A stretch of DNA of 64,000 bases from positions 248,001 to 312,000 of the forward strand of contig NZ_JAEQBB010000003.1 of assembly GCF_018616375.1 (NCBI RefSeq), written 5' to 3'. Shown piece by piece: positions 60,041 to 64,000 of this stretch. The position numbers and the translations under genes were made by a program. How positions within the stretch are numbered: position 1 is the first letter of the stretch; each line of letters begins with the position of its first letter. The notes beneath the pieces are model-generated. The model was not told where the DNA came from. It searched no databases and saw only the letters and a list, made by a program, of their open reading frames with translations. The DNA comes from Exiguobacterium sp. J17977 (GTDB lineage: Bacteria; Bacillota; Bacilli; Exiguobacteriales; Exiguobacteriaceae).

Positions 60041-61657
60041 ATGAAGAAAAAATCGATTTTGCTCATGATGACACTCATCTTGGCACTCGGTTCAGTGCTC
60101 GCCGCTTGCTCGACTGGCGGAGACTCTGACGGCGGTTCGTCTTCGAACGGAGAAAAGATTCTCCGGTTGACGGACACGTCTGACATTACAACAGCTGACC
60201 CGGCACTCGCGACGGACGCTGTGGCGTTCAACTTGATTGCCAACACGATGGAAGGTCTTTACCGTCTTGACCAAGACGGAAATGCCGTTCCAGCAATCGC
60301 CGAAGGAGAGCCAGAAGTGAGTGAAGACGAAACAGTCTACACGTTCACACTCCGTGACGCGGAATGGTCAAACGGCGAACCTGTCACAGCAAACGACTTC
60401 GTCTACGCTTGGCAACGCGCTGTAGATCCTGAAACAGGTTCACAATACGCATACATCATGAACACGGTTAAAAATGCCGAAGCCATCAACACAGGAGAGC
60501 TTCCTAAAGAAGAACTCGGTGTGAAAGCACTCGATGAAAAGACACTTGAAGTCACACTCGAGCGTCCAGACCCATCGTTCATCTCGCTCACATCGTTCGG
60601 TACGTTCACACCGATCAACGAAGCGTTCGCGACTGAAAAAGGCGCAGACTTCTCAACGTCACCAGAAAACCACATTTACAACGGTCCATTCACATGGTCG
60701 GAGTGGGATCGCGAGCAAGGATACGTCTTGACAAAAAACGAATCGTATTGGGATGCTGAAAATGTAGCTCTAGAGAAAGTCGACGTTCGCGTCGTCAAAG
60801 ACACATCGACAGTCGTCAACTTGTATGAAGCAGGAGAAGTCGACTACGCCGGCCTCTCATCTGAACAAGTTGCCGCGTTCCAAGAGAATGATGACTACAG
60901 CACAGGTCTTCGTTCAACAGTCGGTTACTTCAAGTTCAACCACGAAGATGAACTCTTTGCTGACGTCAACGCCCGTAAAGCAGTCGCTCGTGCGGTCGAC
61001 CCAACCGGGATTATCGACCAGCTGTTGAACAACGGCTCAATCGCAACGACTTCGTTTGTCCCGAAAGAATTCATCAAGTATGAAGACGGAACAGATTATG
61101 CAGAAGGCGTAACACACTTTGAGACGAACGCTGACGAAGCAGCATCGCTTTGGGAAGAAGCGACTGGCGGCGAAGCTGTCACAATCGAACTTCTCTCATT
61201 CGATAGCGAAGTAGCGAAACAAATCTCAGAGTATATGAAAGGTCAAATCGAATCGAACTTGCCGAACGTGACCGTGAACATCTCACAACAACCGTTCAAC
61301 AACAAGCTCGAACGCGAAGCGAACGGAGAGTATCAAATGTCATTTGCCCTTTGGGGACCTGACTATCAAGATCCGCTCACAAACCTTGGCATTTTCACAT
61401 CAGACAACGGTCAGAACGACATCAACTACAAGTCGGAAGCATACGACAAGTTGATTGATGAAGCATCAGCTGAAACAGCCATCGATGCGCGTTATGACAA
61501 GTTCAAAGAAGCAGAGACGCTCTTGATTGAACAAGACCAAGCCATCATGCCGCTTTACCAAGCCGGTGTCGCTTACTTGCTCCGTCCGAACGTCGAAAAC
61601 TTCAACCGTCAACTATTCGGTGCTGATTATCAGTACAAATACGTCGATATTAACTAA
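60041..61657 (+). CDS. oppA: Oligopeptide ABC transporter substrate-binding lipoprotein OppA, copy 2
   Basis: A 538-residue lipoprotein. Signal MKKKSILLMMTLILALGSVL ends in lipobox LAAC (cysteine near residue 23), then a G/S/D-rich linker. It shares with copy 1 EGLYRLDQDGNAVPAI, EWSNGEPVTANDFVYAWQRA, YNGPFTWSEWDREQGY and LWGPDYQDPLTNLGIF, and is clearly a paralogue. It heads the oppBCD cluster but has its own terminator, so binding protein and permease are separate transcripts or attenuated. A reading from 59987 extends it without a ribosome site; ATG 60041 has AAAGGGG. Confidence 0.93.
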   Translation: MKKKSILLMMTLILALGSVLAACSTGGDSDGGSSSNGEKILRLTDTSDITTADPALATDAVAFNLIANTMEGLYRLDQDGNAVPAIAEGEPEVSEDETVYTFTLRDAEWSNGEPVTANDFVYAWQRAVDPETGSQYAYIMNTVKNAEAINTGELPKEELGVKALDEKTLEVTLERPDPSFISLTSFGTFTPINEAFATEKGADFSTSPENHIYNGPFTWSEWDREQGYVLTKNESYWDAENVALEKVDVRVVKDTSTVVNLYEAGEVDYAGLSSEQVAAFQENDDYSTGLRSTVGYFKFNHEDELFADVNARKAVARAVDPTGIIDQLLNNGSIATTSFVPKEFIKYEDGTDYAEGVTHFETNADEAASLWEEATGGEAVTIELLSFDSEVAKQISEYMKGQIESNLPNVTVNISQQPFNNKLEREANGEYQMSFALWGPDYQDPLTNLGIFTSDNGQNDINYKSEAYDKLIDEASAETAIDARYDKFKEAETLLIEQDQAIMPLYQAGVAYLLRPNVENFNRQLFGADYQYKYVDIN

Positions 61658-61660
61658 ATG

Positions 61661-61697
61661 AGAAGGGGGCATGCATTACGCATGTCCCCCCTTTTCT
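61661..61697 (+). terminator. Terminator between oppA copy 2 and oppB
   Basis: AAGGGGGCATGC / GCATGTCCCCCCTTTT stem with T4. Confidence 0.82.
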
Positions 61698-61728
61698 AAA
61701 AAAAAATTAGAAATCAGAGAAAAAACTA

Positions 61729-61959
61729 TTCAAAAGTTTTGTTGGTAAAGTATAATGTAGTAACAGTGAAAATTCAGAATACTTTACAAACTAAGGATTC
61801 TTCAATTTTCATGTGCTGTGCTAAGAGCCTTGAGATGACGTTTGACCTATTCTTTCAGAAAATTCCTTTCATTTTGTGAATTCATGAAAAGGGAAATATG
61901 TCATAGTGATGCTGTTGGTGCAAGCATAGACACATTAGAAAAACAGGGGGTATTTATTT
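61729..61959 (+). promoter_or_regulatory. oppB promoter and leader with CodY-like boxes
   Basis: TATAAT at 61751-61756 with a weak TTCAAA at 61729 (16-base spacer). Two CodY-like sites follow: AAAATTCAGAATACT (61769-61783, 11 of 15) and TTCTTTCAGAAAATT (61850-61864, 12 of 15). The leader to the oppB ATG is about 195 bases and holds no convincing ORF. A long regulated leader is likely. Confidence 0.55.
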
Positions 61960-62886
61960 ATGGGACGTTATATTCTTCAGCGGCTGACTTACGGCCTCAT
62001 CACGTTCTTCTTGATTGCGACGTTCACGTTTTTCCTGATGGACCTGCTTCCAGGTTCGCCGTACCAAAACCAGGAGAAATTGACGGACACACAAATTCAG
62101 CTCTTGAACGATCGTTACGGACTCAATGATCCGCTTCCAGTTCGTTACGCGACTTATTTAGGAAACCTTGTGCAAGGGGACCTTGGTGTATCGTTCCGTA
62201 CGGCCAACCGGCCAGTGACGGAAATGATTATGGAACGAATCGGGCCTTCTGCTCAATTAGGTCTTCAGGCTCTAGTTCTAGGAACGTTAGCAGGACTATT
62301 GTTAGGGATTGTGGCGGCCATTCGTCACAACACTGTACTTGACTACGGTGCTATGTTCATATCGGTAATCGGTATTTCTGTCCCATCGTTCGTCTTTGCA
62401 GCCCTTCTTCAGTACTATGTTGGAGTTAAGTTGCAATTGCTCCCTGTTGCGTTCTGGGATTCTCCGGCTCATACAATTTTACCGACCATCTCGCTCTCGC
62501 TCGGGGTCACGGCGTCCATCGCTCGTTTCGTCCGGACCGAGATGCTAGAAGTTACCGGACAAGATTACGTCACGCTCGCGAAAGCGAAAGGATTGACCGG
62601 GAATGCGATCGTTTGGAAGCACATGGTGCGTAACGCGATGATTCCAGCGATCACAATCCTCGGGCCAATGACGGCCGGTCTATTGACCGGAACGTTTGTT
62701 ATTGAACGGATTTTCTCTGTACCAGGACTCGGTGAATTGTTCGTCACATCCATTACATTGAATGATTACTCGGTCATCATGGGCACGACGCTCTTCTTCT
62801 CTGGCCTATTCATTATTATCATTCTACTTGTCGACTTGCTCTACGGAGTCGTTGACCCACGTATTCGTCTTGGGGGGAATAACTGA
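61960..62886 (+). CDS. oppB: Oligopeptide ABC transporter permease OppB
   Basis: A 308-residue inner-membrane permease with six spans. N-terminal YILQRLTYGLITFFLIATFTF, and the ATPase-contact EAA loop VTLAKAKGLTGNAIVWKHMVRNAMIP near residue 205 are intact. It pairs with OppC, whose ATG shares one base with the oppB stop. ATG follows ACAGGGGG. Confidence 0.95.
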   Translation: MGRYILQRLTYGLITFFLIATFTFFLMDLLPGSPYQNQEKLTDTQIQLLNDRYGLNDPLPVRYATYLGNLVQGDLGVSFRTANRPVTEMIMERIGPSAQLGLQALVLGTLAGLLLGIVAAIRHNTVLDYGAMFISVIGISVPSFVFAALLQYYVGVKLQLLPVAFWDSPAHTILPTISLSLGVTASIARFVRTEMLEVTGQDYVTLAKAKGLTGNAIVWKHMVRNAMIPAITILGPMTAGLLTGTFVIERIFSVPGLGELFVTSITLNDYSVIMGTTLFFSGLFIIIILLVDLLYGVVDPRIRLGGNN

Positions 62887-63911
62887 TGATTGAAAACAAA
62901 AAGAATTTCGAGCAGTTCGACCAAGACATGTTCCAACGTGTCGAGATGAACGAACAGCTCGCAGAACGAATTTCTGGTAAAAGCTTGAGCTTCTGGCAAG
63001 ATGCTTGGATGCGCTTAAAGAAAAACAAAGCAGCCATCTTGTCGTTATCGATTATCGTCATTCTTGTCTTGCTCGCTCTATTCGGCCCGATGCTGTCTGG
63101 CCGTGATGCATATGAACAAAACATCTCACAAGCCAAACTTCCGCCAAAAGTCACAGGACTTGAATGGGCTGGATTTGACGGGATGGCCAACCTTGGTGGC
63201 AATGACATTAACTTCTATGAACAGAAGAACGTCGAAGAGAACTTCTGGTTCGGTACGGACTATCTCGGCCGTGATCTTTGGTCACGTGTTTGGGAAGGGA
63301 CGCGCATCTCGCTCTTCATCGGTTTGGTGGCGGCCATCGTTGATACGGTCATCGGTGTCGCTTACGGTGGGATCTCGGCTTACTTCGGTGGTCGTACCGA
63401 TAACATCATGCAACGGATTGTTGAGATTTTGACTGGTGTTCCTAACTTGATTTTAATTATCTTGTTCATCTTGATTTTTGACCCGGGTGTCTTCACCATC
63501 ATCTTGGCGATGACCATCACCGGCTGGATCGGGATGAGTCGACTCGTCCGTGGTCAGATTTTGAAATTGAAAAACCAAGAGTTCGTCTTGGCTGCCCGTA
63601 CGCTCGGTGCCTCAAGTACACGTTTGATCTTCAAACACTTGATTCCGAACACGCTCGGCGCCATCATCATCACACTTATGTTCACGATTCCAGCTGCCAT
63701 TTTCTTCGAGGCATTCCTTAGTTTCATCGGGATCGGACTTCAACCACCACAAGCGTCGCTTGGTACGTTGATTAACGACGGATACAAAGAGTTGCGTACA
63801 TTCCCGTACTTGCTCGTCATCCCGTCAATCATCATCGTCTTGCTCATGGTCAGCTTCAACCTGCTCGCCGATGGCTTGCGTGATGCGTTCGACCCGAAAA
63901 TGCGTAAATAA
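62886..63911 (+). CDS. oppC: Oligopeptide ABC transporter permease OppC
   Basis: A 341-residue permease. The cytoplasmic N-terminus (about 1-45) has SFWQDAWMRLKKNKAAILSL, the first span is followed by an extracellular insert about residues 60-125 with WFGTDYLGRDLWSRVW, and the EAA loop is FVLAARTLGASSTRLIFKHLIPNTLG near residue 230. It overlaps oppB by one base. oppD starts 24 bases on. Confidence 0.95.
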   Translation: MIENKKNFEQFDQDMFQRVEMNEQLAERISGKSLSFWQDAWMRLKKNKAAILSLSIIVILVLLALFGPMLSGRDAYEQNISQAKLPPKVTGLEWAGFDGMANLGGNDINFYEQKNVEENFWFGTDYLGRDLWSRVWEGTRISLFIGLVAAIVDTVIGVAYGGISAYFGGRTDNIMQRIVEILTGVPNLILIILFILIFDPGVFTIILAMTITGWIGMSRLVRGQILKLKNQEFVLAARTLGASSTRLIFKHLIPNTLGAIIITLMFTIPAAIFFEAFLSFIGIGLQPPQASLGTLINDGYKELRTFPYLLVIPSIIIVLLMVSFNLLADGLRDAFDPKMRK

Positions 63912-63935
63912 TTATAGAAACAGGGGGACTCGTGC

Positions 63936-64000
63936 ATGGAAACGATTTTATCTGTCCGCGACTTAGCGGTCTCGTTCCATACGTATGCTGGAACGGTACA
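63936..64000 (+). CDS. oppD: Oligopeptide ABC transporter ATPase OppD, N-terminal fragment
   Basis: The window ends after 21 codons: METILSVRDLAVSFHTYAGT and V. LSVRDLAVSFHTYAG is the standard first strand of OppD/DppD ATPases, before Walker A, which lies outside. ATG follows CAGGGGG 8 bases upstream. Position after oppC supports the call. Confidence 0.88.
   Translation, partial: METILSVRDLAVSFHTYAGTV

Noticed and set aside
61842-62129. ORF beginning TTG upstream of oppB and overlapping it
   Set aside because: It starts in the oppB leader without a ribosome site, reads oppB out of frame, and resembles no known protein.

Overview
The window reads as chromosomal core DNA of a low-G+C Gram-positive bacterium (Firmicutes, order Bacillales), most likely Exiguobacterium or a close relative. 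The base composition is moderately high in G+C for the group, Shine-Dalgarno sites are strong, T-box leaders are used, and operators resembling FapR, CodY, Zur, CcpA and LexA sites are visible. The gene order follows the Bacillus block nadABC / ruvAB-queA-tgt-yajC / secDF / recJ-apt-relA-dtd-hisS-aspS / 6S RNA-tcdA-rarA-cymR-yrvO-mnmA / recD2-alaS-ireB-ruvX-mltG-trmR-udk-greA-mtnN. It then joins a second Bacillus-like block, fabH-fabF and opp-trpS. No sporulation genes, prophage, insertion sequence, CRISPR array, tRNA or rRNA is seen. The genus assignment is inference from gene content and order.

Layout. 1-1.8 kb: the tail of a CorC/HlyC protein, a NIPSNAP-NUDIX fusion and a DedA-like membrane protein. 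1.8-6.85 kb: NAD de novo synthesis, with the NiaR-type regulator and a dedicated cysteine desulfurase divergent from nadBCA. 6.9-11.1 kb: Holliday junction branch migration, queuosine synthesis and YajC. 11.1-15.1 kb: a flavoprotein with a Zur-like operator, a chemoreceptor with a cre-like site and a ZIP metal transporter. 15.3-26.7 kb: SecD and SecF as separate genes, recJ, apt, relA, dtd and the T-box-controlled hisS-aspS. 26.7-34.1 kb: an accessory stretch of lipoproteins, a YqkB-like protein, an ABC exporter, an oxidoreductase, a YczE-like protein, a 38-residue cationic protein and a DASH cryptochrome. 34.1-39.9 kb: a 6S RNA candidate, tcdA, rarA, cymR, a cysteine desulfurase, mnmA and a TPR protein. 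40-42.1 kb: a small set of poorly characterised genes, including a membrane protein with a 12-residue repeat. 42.2-52.3 kb: recD2, T-box-alaS, ireB-ruvX-DUF1292-mltG, trmR, udk, greA and mtnN. 52.3-64 kb: FapR-type fabH-fabF, three oligopeptide-binding proteins, T-box-trpS and the start of oppBCD.

Functionally the window is dominated by translation quality and supply (three tRNA synthetase T-box units, MnmA, TrmR, QueA/Tgt, Dtd, TcdA), DNA repair (RuvABX, RecJ, RecD2, RarA, cryptochrome), nutrient sensing (RelA, CodY-like sites on opp) and lipid, NAD and sulfur metabolism under dedicated regulators. No wholly new multigene system is evident. The best leads are the flavoprotein behind a near-consensus Zur box, the LexA-like box between rarA and cymR, a nadB that lacks the usual family C-terminus, the 12-residue-repeat membrane protein, the 38-residue cationic protein, and the arrangement in which all three T-box promoters use the upstream stop codon as part of the -35 element.
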